A DNA stretch of 39,699 nucleotides from Bradyrhizobium altum (GTDB lineage Bacteria > Pseudomonadota > Alphaproteobacteria > Rhizobiales > Xanthobacteraceae): positions 1 through 39,699 of the forward strand of contig NZ_JACMYP010000049.1 in the NCBI RefSeq assembly GCF_020889705.1, in the 5' to 3' direction. This document shows, in pieces, positions 30,940 to 39,203 of the stretch. The notes under the pieces are model-generated. The model was not told the origin of the DNA, searched no databases, and worked only from the letters and a program-made list of their open reading frames with translations. The position numbers and the translations under genes are program-made. The first letter of the stretch is position 1; each line of letters opens with the position of its first letter.

Positions 30940-32802
30940 ATGCCGAAACTCTTCTCTGATCCCGAGGCGATCGCGGAGCACATCGTTCGTGACGTCGGAA
31001 CCGAACTTGTGGTGGGGCTGCCGCTCGGCCTCGGCAAGGCCAACCACATCGTCAACGCGCTGTACGCGCGGGCGGTCGCCGACCGCTCGATCAATCTGAC
31101 GCTGTTCTCGGCGCTGACGCTGGAAAAGCCGAAGCCGAAGAGCCTGCTCGAACAGCGCTTCATCGGTCCCGTGATCGATCGCCTGTTCGGCTTCTATCCG
31201 GATCTCGCCTATGCGGATGCGCTGCATCGCGGCGCGCTTCCGCCCAACATCAAGGTGATCGAGTTCTTCTTCCTCGCCGGGCAATGGCTGCATCAGCCAT
31301 TCGCCCAGCAGCACTACATTTCCGCCAATTACACCCACGCGGCGTCATATCTGCTGTCGCGCGGACTGAATGTCGTGCCGCAGCTGGTCGCCAAGCGCGT
31401 GGTCGACGGCGTGCCGCGCTACAGCCTGAGCTGCAACACCGACACGACGCTCGACGTGCTGCGCGCCCGTGCGCAGGGGCGGGCGTCGTTCAAGTTGATC
31501 GGCCAGGTCAATTCCGAGCTGCCGTTTATGCCGGGGCCCGGCGATCTGCCGGCGGATGAATTCGCCGCGGTGCTCGACAGTCCCGACACCGACTTCCCGC
31601 TGTTCGCGCCGCCGTCGGAGCCGATCAGCGACACCAAATATGCGATCGGATTGCATGCCGCGGGTCTGGTCCGCGACGGCGGCACGCTGCAGATCGGGAT
31701 CGGGCAGGTCGGCGATGCGCTGGCGCAGGGGCTCGTGGTGCGTCACCGCGACAACGCCCAATTCCACGGCATCATGCAGCGCCTTGCGCCCGGTAGCGCA
31801 CGGCTCGCGGCGGCCGAGACCGGACCGTTCGAGAAGGGCCTCTATGGCGTCAGCGAGATGCTGTTCGAGGCGTTTCTCGGGCTGATCGACGCCGGCATTC
31901 TCAAGCGCGACGTTGGCGGCGTGATCCTGCACGGCGCATTCTTCCTGGGTCCGCAATCCTTCTATCGGGCGCTGCGCGAGATGACGCCCGAGCAGCTGGC
32001 GCGAATCCAGATGATGCCGGTGTCCTTCACCAACGAGATCTTCGGCGACGAGGACGGCAAGCGCCGCGCCCGCCTCGATGCGCGCTTCGTCAACAACGCG
32101 ATGATGGCGACGCTGCTCGGGGCTGCCGTCTCGGATGGCCTGGAGAACGGCCAGGTCGTGAGCGGCGTCGGCGGCCAGTACAATTTCGTGGCGCAGGCAT
32201 TCGCGCTCGAGGGCGCGCGCTCGGTGCTGGCGCTGGAAGCCACCCATCAGTCCGGCAAGCAGACGCAGTCCAACATCCGCTGGTCCTATGGTCACGAGAC
32301 CATTCCGCGCCACTTGCGCGATGTCTTCGTCACCGAATATGGCATCGCCGATGTCAGGGGGAAGTCCGATGCCGACGTGATCGCCGCGATGTTGCAGGTG
32401 GCGGACTCGCGCTTCCAGGGCGAGTTGATGCGGCAGGCCAAGGATGCCGGCAAGCTGCCGCGCAGCCATGAAATCCCGGCCGCTCACCGCGAAAATTATC
32501 CCGAGCGCATCAGCACGGCGCTGAAGCCCGCACGTGACGCGGGCCTGTTGCCGTCATTCCCGTTCGGCAGCGACTTCACCGACGTCGAGCAACGGCTGAT
32601 TCCGGCCCTGCAGATATTGCAGCAGGCGCAGCAGACCCCGCTGCAACTCGCCGGCCTGCTGTGGCAGGGGATGCGGCATCCGCCCGGCGCCGCGGACCGC
32701 GAATGCCTGGTGCGGCTCGGTCTCGACAAGCCGACGCATTTCGCCGAGCGCGCCTATCGCGCGCTCGTCACCGCGGCATTGCAGCGGAGCCGCGTGGATT
32801 AA
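30940..32802 (+). CDS. Acetyl-CoA hydrolase/transferase family protein (620 aa)
   Basis: Family I CoA-transferase or CoA-hydrolase of the two-domain AcH type. The N-terminal domain has '[19 protein letters not shown]' near residues 24-42. The C-terminal domain (AcetylCoA_hyd_C) has '[18 protein letters not shown]', '[18 protein letters not shown]', '[12 protein letters not shown]', '[15 protein letters not shown]' and '[13 protein letters not shown]'. The 'SGVGGQ..F' segment is characteristic of the family. It is longer than the approx. 430-500 aa butyrate-type enzymes, as is usual for proteobacterial members. It is tail-to-tail with an enoyl-CoA hydratase (stops overlap by 4 nt). The acyl specificity is unknown. 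Confidence 0.85.
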   Translation: MPKLFSDPEAIAEHIVRDVGTELVVGLPLGLGKANHIVNALYARAVADRSINLTLFSALTLEKPKPKSLLEQRFIGPVIDRLFGFYPDLAYADALHRGALPPNIKVIEFFFLAGQWLHQPFAQQHYISANYTHAASYLLSRGLNVVPQLVAKRVVDGVPRYSLSCNTDTTLDVLRARAQGRASFKLIGQVNSELPFMPGPGDLPADEFAAVLDSPDTDFPLFAPPSEPISDTKYAIGLHAAGLVRDGGTLQIGIGQVGDALAQGLVVRHRDNAQFHGIMQRLAPGSARLAAAETGPFEKGLYGVSEMLFEAFLGLIDAGILKRDVGGVILHGAFFLGPQSFYRALREMTPEQLARIQMMPVSFTNEIFGDEDGKRRARLDARFVNNAMMATLLGAAVSDGLENGQVVSGVGGQYNFVAQAFALEGARSVLALEATHQSGKQTQSNIRWSYGHETIPRHLRDVFVTEYGIADVRGKSDADVIAAMLQVADSRFQGELMRQAKDAGKLPRSHEIPAAHRENYPERISTALKPARDAGLLPSFPFGSDFTDVEQRLIPALQILQQAQQTPLQLAGLLWQGMRHPPGAADRECLVRLGLDKPTHFAERAYRALVTAALQRSRVD

Positions 32803-33578
32803 CGGTTCTTGTTGACCGGCTTGCGCTTCTCGATGAAGGCCGCCATGCCCTCAGAGCGATCCTCGAGCGCGAAGGTCGAGTGGAACAGGTTGCGCTCGAC
32901 ATTCATGCCTTCCGAAAGCGGCGTCTCGAACGCGCGGTTGATGGCTTCCTTGGCCATCGCGGCGGTCGGACGCGACATCGAGGCGATCTTCTCGGCTGCA
33001 GCAAGCGCCTCTTCCAGCAGCTTGTCGGCCGGAACGATCCGCGACACGAGGCCCGAGCGCTCGGCTTCCGCCGCATCCATCATCCGTCCGGTGAGGCAGA
33101 GATCCATCGCCTTCGACTTGCCGATCGCGCGGGTCAGGCGCTGCGTGCCGCCGATGCCCGGGATGGTGCCGAGGGTGATTTCCGGCTGGCCGAACTTGGC
33201 GGTGTCGGCGGCAATGATGATGTCGCACATCATCGCGAGCTCGCAGCCGCCGCCGAGCGCATAGCCCGCGACCGCGGCAATGGTCGGCTTGCGGCAACGG
33301 GCAACGCGGTCGCCGCCGATCGCGGTGAAGTCGCTGTTGAACATGTCGATGAAGCCCTTCGGCTGCATCTCCTTGATGTCGGCGCCGGCTGCGAAGGCCT
33401 TCTCGCTGCCGGTGATCAGGATGCAGCCGATCTTGTCGTCGGCCTCGAGATCGTCCACCGCCGCGGCGATCTCGCGGAACACGCCGAACGACAGCGCATT
33501 CAGCATTTTGGGCCGGTTCAGCGTGATGACGCCGACCGGTCCCTTGCTTTCCACGATGATGAATTCGAACGTAGCCAT
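32799..33578 (-). CDS. Enoyl-CoA hydratase (259 aa)
   Basis: Crotonase-fold hydratase adding water to trans-2-enoyl-CoA. Both catalytic glutamates are in place: E113 in '[11 protein letters not shown]' and E133 in '[20 protein letters not shown]', with the 20-residue spacing found in the mitochondrial enzyme (E144/E164). The oxyanion-hole region is '[10 protein letters not shown]' (62-71). '[10 protein letters not shown]' lies near the N-terminus and '[13 protein letters not shown]' at the end, where the sequence matches short-chain hydratases of the FadB/PaaF/ECHS1 kind. Length is standard. It ends against the 30940-32802 gene from the other strand. The role is probably fatty-acid or aromatic beta-oxidation. 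Confidence 0.93.
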   Translation of the reverse strand: MATFEFIIVESKGPVGVITLNRPKMLNALSFGVFREIAAAVDDLEADDKIGCILITGSEKAFAAGADIKEMQPKGFIDMFNSDFTAIGGDRVARCRKPTIAAVAGYALGGGCELAMMCDIIIAADTAKFGQPEITLGTIPGIGGTQRLTRAIGKSKAMDLCLTGRMMDAAEAERSGLVSRIVPADKLLEEALAAAEKIASMSRPTAAMAKEAINRAFETPLSEGMNVERNLFHSTFALEDRSEGMAAFIEKRKPVNKNR

Positions 33579-33665
33579 GACGCAAACCCCGTGCCTGATT
33601 TGCCGGGCAATGTGCCCGCTGGCGGGATGCGCTTCAAGTGGCTGAAGCGAGGCTTTGGGCAGCGG

Positions 33666-33686
33666 TGCGGCGCACCCTGCGCCGCA
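33666..33686 (-). terminator. Strong GC hairpin downstream of the 33706-34389 gene
   Basis: TGCGGCGCA (33666-33674) and TGCGCCGCA (33678-33686) pair perfectly around a CCC loop, 20 nt past the stop of the exported protein gene. Read on the minus strand it has no U-tract, so it may be a 3'-stabilising or Rho-assisted structure rather than an intrinsic terminator. Confidence 0.4.
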
Positions 33687-33705
33687 AGCCGCAAGGACCT
33701 CGGGC

Positions 33706-34389
33706 TTAGGCCATGAACATGCGCGCCGCGGAGGCCACCGTGAGCAGGGCGCCGAAGCCGATGAAGATCTTCCCGATCAGCGAGGTCTGGTCCCAGTTCG
33801 CGCTGTCGCTGCTCGCCAGAACCGGGGCCGGCTTGGGTGCCGCTACGGCGACAGGCGGCGTCTGCGCCACGGGCGCCTCCTGCTGGGCGGTCTGCGGTTG
33901 AACCGGTTGCGGTTGTCCCGCCGGCTGCTCCTGCTGCAGGGCCCGGTCGAGGTCGTTGAGCTGGTCGGATGCGACCACGCTGCCGTCGGGTTGCGTGTCG
34001 CCGGGCTTGTCGGAGGCGGCCATCACCGGATTGACGCTGGCGGGCGCGGTGCTCGCGTTGCCGTCGCCGGACGTCAGCTCCGCATTGGCATTGGCGACCG
34101 TGGCGGGCATGCCCGCCGACGTCACGCTGCCGGCACCGCTCGCGGCCTTCTTGCTCTCGGATTTGTCGGCGGTCTTGTCAGCCGTCTTGGAAGACTGGTG
34201 GCGCGCATGGCGCCGGCCCTGCCGTGAACTCTGCTGCGCGGACTTGTCCGTCGAAGCATTGTCGGATTTCGCCGCCGCGGGATCCGAACCGGCCGCACGC
34301 GCCGGCAACGGTCCGGCGAGACACACAAAGAACCCTGTCAGGCCTGTCGCAACCATCAAGGCCAAGCGCCTGCTGGCTTTGATCTTCAT
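33706..34389 (-). CDS. Exported low-complexity protein with C-terminal membrane segment, unknown function (227 aa)
   Basis: I do not recognise a family. A signal peptide (residues about 8-32, '[20 protein letters not shown]' then ARAAG) is followed by 150 residues of low complexity: a Ser/Lys/Asp-rich basic part ('[14 protein letters not shown]'), an Ala/Ser part, and a Pro/Gln part ('[16 protein letters not shown]', '[16 protein letters not shown]'). The end '[20 protein letters not shown]' forms one hydrophobic helix. Such a protein may span the periplasm or associate with peptidoglycan, but this is speculation. Codon use fits the neighbours, and the leader makes it a believable gene. It stands alone. 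Confidence 0.7.
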   Translation of the reverse strand: MKIKASRRLALMVATGLTGFFVCLAGPLPARAAGSDPAAAKSDNASTDKSAQQSSRQGRRHARHQSSKTADKTADKSESKKAASGAGSVTSAGMPATVANANAELTSGDGNASTAPASVNPVMAASDKPGDTQPDGSVVASDQLNDLDRALQQEQPAGQPQPVQPQTAQQEAPVAQTPPVAVAAPKPAPVLASSDSANWDQTSLIGKIFIGFGALLTVASAARMFMA

Positions 34390-34640
34390 TCTGATGATCT
34401 CCCCATTTCGCCCGTCCCGATCGCGAAATGAGACCCCGCTGCGTGTCTACACCGGGGCAAAAAAAGGGAATCTTCGGGCATCAGAGGGCAAAAGCTGGGC
34501 AATTTCGTCCCGGTGGATCGTCGGCAGCAGCTGCACCGATGCGTGTCGGACCGATCGGTGTTATGAGCCCTTCCGTCTGCAAACCCGCCGGAGCGATTCT
34601 TTGAGGCTGATCCTCGGCGCGGCCTTGCCTGAGGATGATT

Positions 34641-34656
34641 ATCACGAATTCGTGAT
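34641..34656. promoter_or_regulatory. Perfect 16-bp palindrome upstream of the ECF sigma gene
   Basis: ATCACGAATTCGTGAT is perfectly self-complementary. It lies in the 327-nt gap between the exported-protein gene and the sigma factor, 17 nt upstream of the candidate ECF -35 element. Symmetry and location suit an operator for a dimeric regulator; no regulator can be named. The rest of the gap (34390-34640) shows no gene. Confidence 0.4.
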
Positions 34657-34672
34657 GTCCTTGGCGTGCCGC

Positions 34673-34699
34673 GTAACAAACTGAAAGATCGGCCGAATT
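34673..34699 (+). promoter_or_regulatory. Candidate autoregulated ECF promoter
   Basis: GTAACA (34673-34678) and CGAATT (34694-34699) are separated by 15 nt. They resemble the GTAACC-N16-CGAA pattern that I recall for SigF-type ECF factors paired with DUF1109 anti-sigmas in Caulobacter. The placement, just upstream of the ribosome site at 34707-34711, would give a very short leader and an autoregulated sigma gene. Spacing is one base short of that pattern. Confidence 0.35.
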
Positions 34700-34716
34700 G
34701 CAATTCAGGAGCCTGC

Positions 34717-35262
34717 GTGCGCGAACGTGAGGATGAATGGACTGACCTGATGCGGTCGGCCATTTCAGGCGATGACGCGGCGTATCATCGCCTGCTCAAG
34801 GCCATCACGCCGGTACTCCGTGCCGCGGCGCGACGTGGCTTGGCGCGCGCGGGACAACCGGTCGATCAGTCCGAGGACATCGTGCAGGACATCTTGTTGG
34901 CGGTGCATTTGAAGCGACAGACCTGGGACACGAGCGCGCCGTTCGCGCCGTGGCTGTTCGCGATCGCGCGCAACAAGCTGATCGACGCGCTGCGCCGCCG
35001 CGGCAGGCGCATCTTCGTCAATATCGATGACTTCGCTGAGACGCTGCCGGGGGAAACACCGGAGCCGACGGCCTCGCCCGGCGAGGTGACCGCCCAGTTG
35101 CAGGCGTTGCCCGCGCGGCAGCGCGACGTGCTGCAATCGATTGCGGTCGACAGCACCTCGATCAAGGACACCGCCGCGAAATTCTCGATGACCGAGGGCG
35201 CGGTGCGGGTCGCGCTGCATCGTGGGCTTGCGAGCCTGACCGCGAAACTACGGGACCGATGA
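34717..35262 (+). CDS. ecfF: ECF RNA polymerase sigma factor, EcfF/SigF-like (181 aa)
   Basis: Extracytoplasmic-function sigma factor with region 2 'AGQPVDQSEDIVQDILLAVH' and 'PWLFAIARNKLIDALRRRGR' (the latter the -10 recognition part), and region 4 'LPARQRDVLQSIAVDSTSIK' through 'DTAAKFSMTEGAVRVALHRG'. The GTG at 34717 is chosen because AGGAG (34707-34711) precedes it properly; an in-frame ATG at 34666 lacks one and lies upstream of the candidate promoter. The next gene encodes a DUF1109 membrane anti-sigma factor, overlapping by 4 nt. This pairing matches Bradyrhizobium EcfF-OsrA, reported to respond to hydrogen peroxide and singlet oxygen. The orthology is inferred from arrangement and the anti-sigma cysteines. 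Confidence 0.85.
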   Translation: MREREDEWTDLMRSAISGDDAAYHRLLKAITPVLRAAARRGLARAGQPVDQSEDIVQDILLAVHLKRQTWDTSAPFAPWLFAIARNKLIDALRRRGRRIFVNIDDFAETLPGETPEPTASPGEVTAQLQALPARQRDVLQSIAVDSTSIKDTAAKFSMTEGAVRVALHRGLASLTAKLRDR

Positions 35263-35903
35263 GCATGGATACGGATCAACTCATTCGAACCCTTGCCGCC
35301 GACAATGCCTATCGGCCTCGTCCGATCGGTCTTGCGCTGATGATGGCGCTGCTGGCGGCGGCGCCGGTCTCGCTGCTGATCTTCTTCGCCGAGCTCGGCG
35401 TGCGGCCCGACGTGATGACCGCGATGCATAATCCGTTCTTCGACTTGAAATTCGCGGTGACGCTGGCACTCGCCGCCTCGGCGATCGCGGTCAGCCTGCA
35501 TCTGACGCGGCCGGAAGCCTCGCTGCGCAGCTTCGGCTGGTGGCTGCTGATTCCCGCCGGCATCCTCGTTGCCGCGATCAGCGGCGAGATGATGATGCCG
35601 CAGCGTACGCCGATGATGACGCGGCTGATCGGCAAGAACTCGATGGCGTGCATGACCGCGATCCCCGCGATGTCGCTGCCGCTGCTGGTCGGCGCGCTGT
35701 ACGGGCTCCGGCAGGGCGCACCGGCGCGGCCGGCGGTCGCGGGCGCGGTGGCAGGCCTGCTCTCGGCAGGGCTCGCGGCCACCGTCTATGCGTCGCACTG
35801 CACCGATGACTCGCCGCTGTTCGTTGCCACCTGGTACACGCTGGCGACCGCGATCGTCGCAAGCGTCGGCGCGCTGATGGGAGCGAGGGCGCTACGATAT
35901 TAG
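35259..35903 (+). CDS. osrA: DUF1109 (NrsF) family membrane anti-sigma factor, OsrA-like (214 aa)
   Basis: Integral membrane anti-sigma factor with six predicted helices (about residues 24-44, 64-83, 94-108, 131-149, 157-176 and 187-207). It would hold the preceding sigma factor at the membrane. Only two cysteines are present, in 'NSMACMTAIP' and 'YASHCTDDSP', 50 residues apart. Counted from the second Met (35265) they are C129 and C179, exactly the numbers I recall for the redox-sensing pair of Bradyrhizobium OsrA; this favours 35265 as the true start, although ATG 35259 overlaps the sigma stop by 4 nt. Oxidation of these cysteines would release the sigma factor. Confidence 0.85.
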   Translation: MSMDTDQLIRTLAADNAYRPRPIGLALMMALLAAAPVSLLIFFAELGVRPDVMTAMHNPFFDLKFAVTLALAASAIAVSLHLTRPEASLRSFGWWLLIPAGILVAAISGEMMMPQRTPMMTRLIGKNSMACMTAIPAMSLPLLVGALYGLRQGAPARPAVAGAVAGLLSAGLAATVYASHCTDDSPLFVATWYTLATAIVASVGALMGARALRY

Positions 35904-37006
35904 GCCGCGGGCGCGGACTGCTGCATGCGATGGAAGCGCAGCACCTGCTGCGCGGTCGATGGCCGCAGCCGCTCATAGGTGTCCTTGCAGGCCTGCAAAT
36001 CGGTCGGTTCACCGCCCGAGATGCCGTCGCGCAGATTGATGATCGACCGCACCGTCGACCATGACAGGCCCGAGACCTTGGCCAGGATCATCACGCCCTC
36101 GGCACGGGTTTCGATCATCATGTTCTCGGCGATGCTGACCGAGACGTTGGCGAGCGCGGCAAGCGAGGCATTGGTCTCGTCGAACTTGCCGGCCTCGGCG
36201 AAGGCTGCGAGCTGGAATTCGTCGAGCCGGCCGTCCTGGTAGAGCGACTTGACCAGCGCATGCGCGATCGTGGTGTCGGGTGTCACGGCGGCGGGCGCCG
36301 AGCGCGCGCGTCGCGTCGCCTCCTTTACCGCGATCGGAATCTCCTTGGCCTGCTGCGGATTGGCAGCCTCGAGCCGCTGCCTGACCGTGTCCGAGGCCTT
36401 GGCGACCAGCTTGAGATAGAGATGCCGCGGGATGCTTGGGCGGAGCCCGACGCAGGTCGACAGATTGTCGTCGCCCTCGGCGCGGCTGACCAGCCGGGTG
36501 AAGCCGCGCTCGGTGAATTCCGCGCCGGGATTGTTGACCGCGCTCTGGATCACCTCGTCGTTGCCGCGCAGCACCAGCACGTCGGTGACGGCGCCGCTCA
36601 GCGTCTTCCGGTTGGAGATCGCGAGCAGATGCGCCTGGCTCTTGCTGCGCGCCGTTTCGATCAGGGTGTCGTCGTCGAGCCGCGGCGACAGCGTCAGCAC
36701 GGGGCCTGCGACCTCGATCAGGTCGTCGAATGCAAGGGTACGGATGGTCTGCGGCGGCGCGGTCTCGATCGGGGCGAGGCGGTTGGCGAGCAGCGCCTTG
36801 GCCGAGTTTTCGATGTGCTCGAGCAGGCATTGGAAAACGTCGTCGAACAGCACGATCTGCTGGTCCGAATAGTTGACCGAGCCGTTGATGAAGAGGTCGG
36901 TCACGCGGCGCAGCGTCTCGACCCGGCGTGCGACGGTGCCGTGCGCGAGCGTCGTCTGCAGCTCGTCGAGCAGACTTTCGGGGGCGGTCTCGGGCTTCGA
37001 ACTCAT
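35900..37006 (-). CDS. DUF2336 domain-containing protein (368 aa)
   Basis: Alphaproteobacterial DUF2336 protein of unknown biochemical role. The sequence is helical throughout, without signal or membrane segments. Recognisable features are the N-terminal 'DELQTTLAHGTVARRVETLR' and 'ITDLF'-like 'RVTDLFINGS', the repeat-like 'SKSQAHLLAISNRKTLSGAV' (about 124-143) followed by 'DVLVLRGNDEVIQSAVNNPG', then 'FTERGFTRLVSRAEGDD'. These resemble HEAT-like units that score viability-type losses. In Caulobacter relatives, DUF2336 proteins are tied to cell-cycle or signalling functions, but this is general knowledge of the family only. Its stop overlaps that of the anti-sigma gene by 4 nt, tail to tail. 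It lies just downstream of a GGDEF gene on the same strand (60 nt gap), so they may be co-transcribed. Confidence 0.85.
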   Translation of the reverse strand: MSSKPETAPESLLDELQTTLAHGTVARRVETLRRVTDLFINGSVNYSDQQIVLFDDVFQCLLEHIENSAKALLANRLAPIETAPPQTIRTLAFDDLIEVAGPVLTLSPRLDDDTLIETARSKSQAHLLAISNRKTLSGAVTDVLVLRGNDEVIQSAVNNPGAEFTERGFTRLVSRAEGDDNLSTCVGLRPSIPRHLYLKLVAKASDTVRQRLEAANPQQAKEIPIAVKEATRRARSAPAAVTPDTTIAHALVKSLYQDGRLDEFQLAAFAEAGKFDETNASLAALANVSVSIAENMMIETRAEGVMILAKVSGLSWSTVRSIINLRDGISGGEPTDLQACKDTYERLRPSTAQQVLRFHRMQQSAPAA

Positions 37007-37066
37007 GACTCTGTCCTGGAGCGGTGGCGACGGATTCTCCGGCGCCGAATAGGGAAAAAAAGGATG

Positions 37067-38215
37067 TCAGGCACTGGCGATGCGGTTGCGTCCCCTGGCC
37101 TTGGCTGCGTAAAGCGCGCCATCGGCGCGGGCGAGTAATGTGTCGGAGTTTTCGTGCGGCTTGAGCGTCGTGACGCCTGCGGAGATCGTCACCTGCATGC
37201 CGGGCGAGAATGCGCTCCAGTCGAGACCGGCGATGATCGCGCGCAGCCGCTCGAGCGCGCGCATCGCCTGATCCTGCGACAGGTCGGGCAGCACCAGCAG
37301 GAATTCCTCGCCGCCGTAACGGCCGAAGCGATCGATGCTGCGGAGATTGGCGAACATCCCGATGGCGAAGGTGCGCAGCGCTTCGTCGCCGATCGGATGG
37401 CCGTAGACGTCGTTGATGCGCTTGAAATGGTCGAGGTCGATCAGCGCCACCGCGCAGGAGCTGCCGTTGCGGGCGCAGCGTGCGATCTCCTCCTCGAGCG
37501 TGCGCATGATGCTGCGGCGATTGGAGGTGCCGGTCAACTCGTCGAGTTCGGCGAGCTCCTCGATGCGCCGGTAGGCCTCCTTCAGCTTGACGCCGCTCTG
37601 ATACAGCGATTGCTGCATCGAGCTCGAGAAGATGCCGAGATACATGCAGCGCCCGATCGTCAGCGCGAACACCAGCATGGTGGCGAGGCGGTCGATCCTG
37701 GTGCCGGTCGGCATCCCGATCGCCTTGTCGGTTCCGAGGAACAGCGCGGCGAGGCCCAGCACCATGATGGTCCAGACAACAGCGGTCTGGCGCGCCGAGG
37801 TACGCAGCGCACCGAAGCCGAACACCACGAACAGGTTGCAGAGGAACAGCACGCCGACTTCCGGCGCGATGTAGGTGAACACGAGCAGGTTCACCATGTT
37901 GACGGCCGATTGCGGCGCGACCAGGTAGTGGTCGCGGAAGCGCTCGTGAAAGCCGCGCTCCGAAAGCAGCACATAGATGGCGACGAGGGAGAGGCCGGTC
38001 AGGGCATAGCCCGCCGCCACCAGGACCGACGTGGTGCCGGCATGCGCGTAGATCAGCAGCACGACGGCATCGAGGACGAAGCAGGCGGCGATCATCGACT
38101 GGATCTGGCGGCGCTGCCCGGCCCGGCGCGCCAGGCGCTCGCGTGTCAGCCTGGGACGGCCGCTTTCCGATGCACCCGCGATCGGGCTGGGAAGTGACGA
38201 CGCAGCGCTGCCCAT
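37067..38215 (-). CDS. Membrane-bound GGDEF diguanylate cyclase (382 aa)
   Basis: Synthesises cyclic di-GMP from two GTP. The N-terminal half has about six membrane helices (41-59, 62-84, 104-118, 121-138, 146-161, 178-194), perhaps sensing a membrane signal. The catalytic domain (about 222-382) has 'DELTGTSNRRSIMRTLEEE', 'ALIDLDHFKRINDVYGHPIG', the active-site GGEEF at 301-305, and an intact inhibitory I-site R292-S-I-D295 exactly five residues before it, so product inhibition is expected. The start is at Met 38215; the open frame upstream to 38419 is not protein-like. The DUF2336 gene follows 60 nt downstream in the same direction. Confidence 0.92.
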   Translation of the reverse strand: MGSAASSLPSPIAGASESGRPRLTRERLARRAGQRRQIQSMIAACFVLDAVVLLIYAHAGTTSVLVAAGYALTGLSLVAIYVLLSERGFHERFRDHYLVAPQSAVNMVNLLVFTYIAPEVGVLFLCNLFVVFGFGALRTSARQTAVVWTIMVLGLAALFLGTDKAIGMPTGTRIDRLATMLVFALTIGRCMYLGIFSSSMQQSLYQSGVKLKEAYRRIEELAELDELTGTSNRRSIMRTLEEEIARCARNGSSCAVALIDLDHFKRINDVYGHPIGDEALRTFAIGMFANLRSIDRFGRYGGEEFLLVLPDLSQDQAMRALERLRAIIAGLDWSAFSPGMQVTISAGVTTLKPHENSDTLLARADGALYAAKARGRNRIASA

Positions 38216-38633
38216 GGTCTCGCCATTGCTGAAATCCGGCGAAAATCTAAGTGGGAAAGCCTTTAGGTTTGGTATCTTTTGGAACCGAATCTGCTCCGGT
38301 GAAACCCGGTCATCACCCTTGTTTCGTAAGGGGAATCCGTTCACGGAGGCGGGTCGGAAGCGGTCGGGACGGGGGCTTCCGGCCGCGCCCGCTTGGCGAC
38401 AGCGCTGGCTTGCCGGCAAAGCCTTGGTATGGTCGCGCCGGGTGGTGCGAGTCCGCGAGAGTTTTCACTATTATGATACCGCTTACCGAGTCTCCGGCGA
38501 TTTTTGCTCATTGGGATCGTCGACTGTGTCATAGATCACACATGCGGTCAGGACATTGCCGTATTGTGAAGAATCTTGCCTCTCGCGTCGAACCACGCAC
38601 CACCCCCCTCAGACCAACTTTGCGAGACGGCCA
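38216..38633. other. 418-nt divergent intergenic region
   Basis: No gene is evident. It must hold the promoters of the GGDEF gene and of the ECF sigma gene. A GGAAC word at 38281-38285 looks like an EcfG-type -35 but has no GTT -10 at 16-18 nt. Longer translations exist from both sides (to 38419 on the minus strand, from TTG 38556 on the plus strand), but they do not look like protein. Confidence 0.5.
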
Positions 38634-39203
38634 TTGAGTGCGACACAGGCGGCTTCAGACGAGGTTCTGATCGCTCGGATCGCTCAAGGCGACCGGCTCG
38701 CCATGCAGGTGCTATACGGACGGCATCATGTCAGGGTGTACCGCTTCGGGCTTCGGCTCGTGCGGAACGAACAGGTGGCGGAGGATCTCATTAGCGAGGT
38801 CTTTCTGGACGTGTGGCGTCAGGCGGGCAAATTCGAGGGACGATCCGCCGTTTCGACCTGGCTTCTGGCGATTACCCGGTTCAAGGCGTTGTCTTCGCTG
38901 CGGCGAAGGAAGGACGCCGAACTGGACGATGAGGCCGCGAACGCGATCGAGGACACGTCCGACGATCCGGAAACGGTGGTGCAGAAGAAGGACACGGGTG
39001 ACACGCTGCGTAAGTGCCTGACGGGACTATCGGCGGAACACCGGGAAATTGTCGATCTTGTCTACTATCACGAGAAATCCGTGGAAGACGTCGCAGAGAT
39101 CGTCGGGATTCCGGAGAACACCGTGAAGACGCGCCTGTTTTATGCGCGCAAGAAACTTGCCGAGTTGCTGAAGGCAGCCGGTGTCGAGCGAGGTTGGCCA
39201 TGA
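38634..39203 (+). CDS. ECF RNA polymerase sigma factor (189 aa)
   Basis: Typical two-domain ECF sigma factor. Region 2 is 'LYGRHHVRVYRFGLRLVRNE' with 'AEDLISEVFLDVWRQAGKFE' and 'VSTWLLAITRFKALSSLRRR'; region 4 is 'LSAEHREIVDLVYYHEKSVE' with 'VAEIVGIPENTVKTRLFYAR'. The family fold begins near 'SATQAASDEVLIARIAQGD', so I take the TTG at 38634 (GAGACGG upstream). A TTG at 38556 would add 26 unlikely residues. Its stop overlaps the start of an anti-sigma gene by 4 nt, a standard translationally coupled pair. The inducing signal is unknown. Confidence 0.88.
   Translation: MSATQAASDEVLIARIAQGDRLAMQVLYGRHHVRVYRFGLRLVRNEQVAEDLISEVFLDVWRQAGKFEGRSAVSTWLLAITRFKALSSLRRRKDAELDDEAANAIEDTSDDPETVVQKKDTGDTLRKCLTGLSAEHREIVDLVYYHEKSVEDVAEIVGIPENTVKTRLFYARKKLAELLKAAGVERGWP

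Noticed and set aside
38281..38302. EcfG-type general stress promoter upstream of the second ECF gene
   Set aside because: GGAAC is present but no GTT occurs at the required 16-18 nt spacing.
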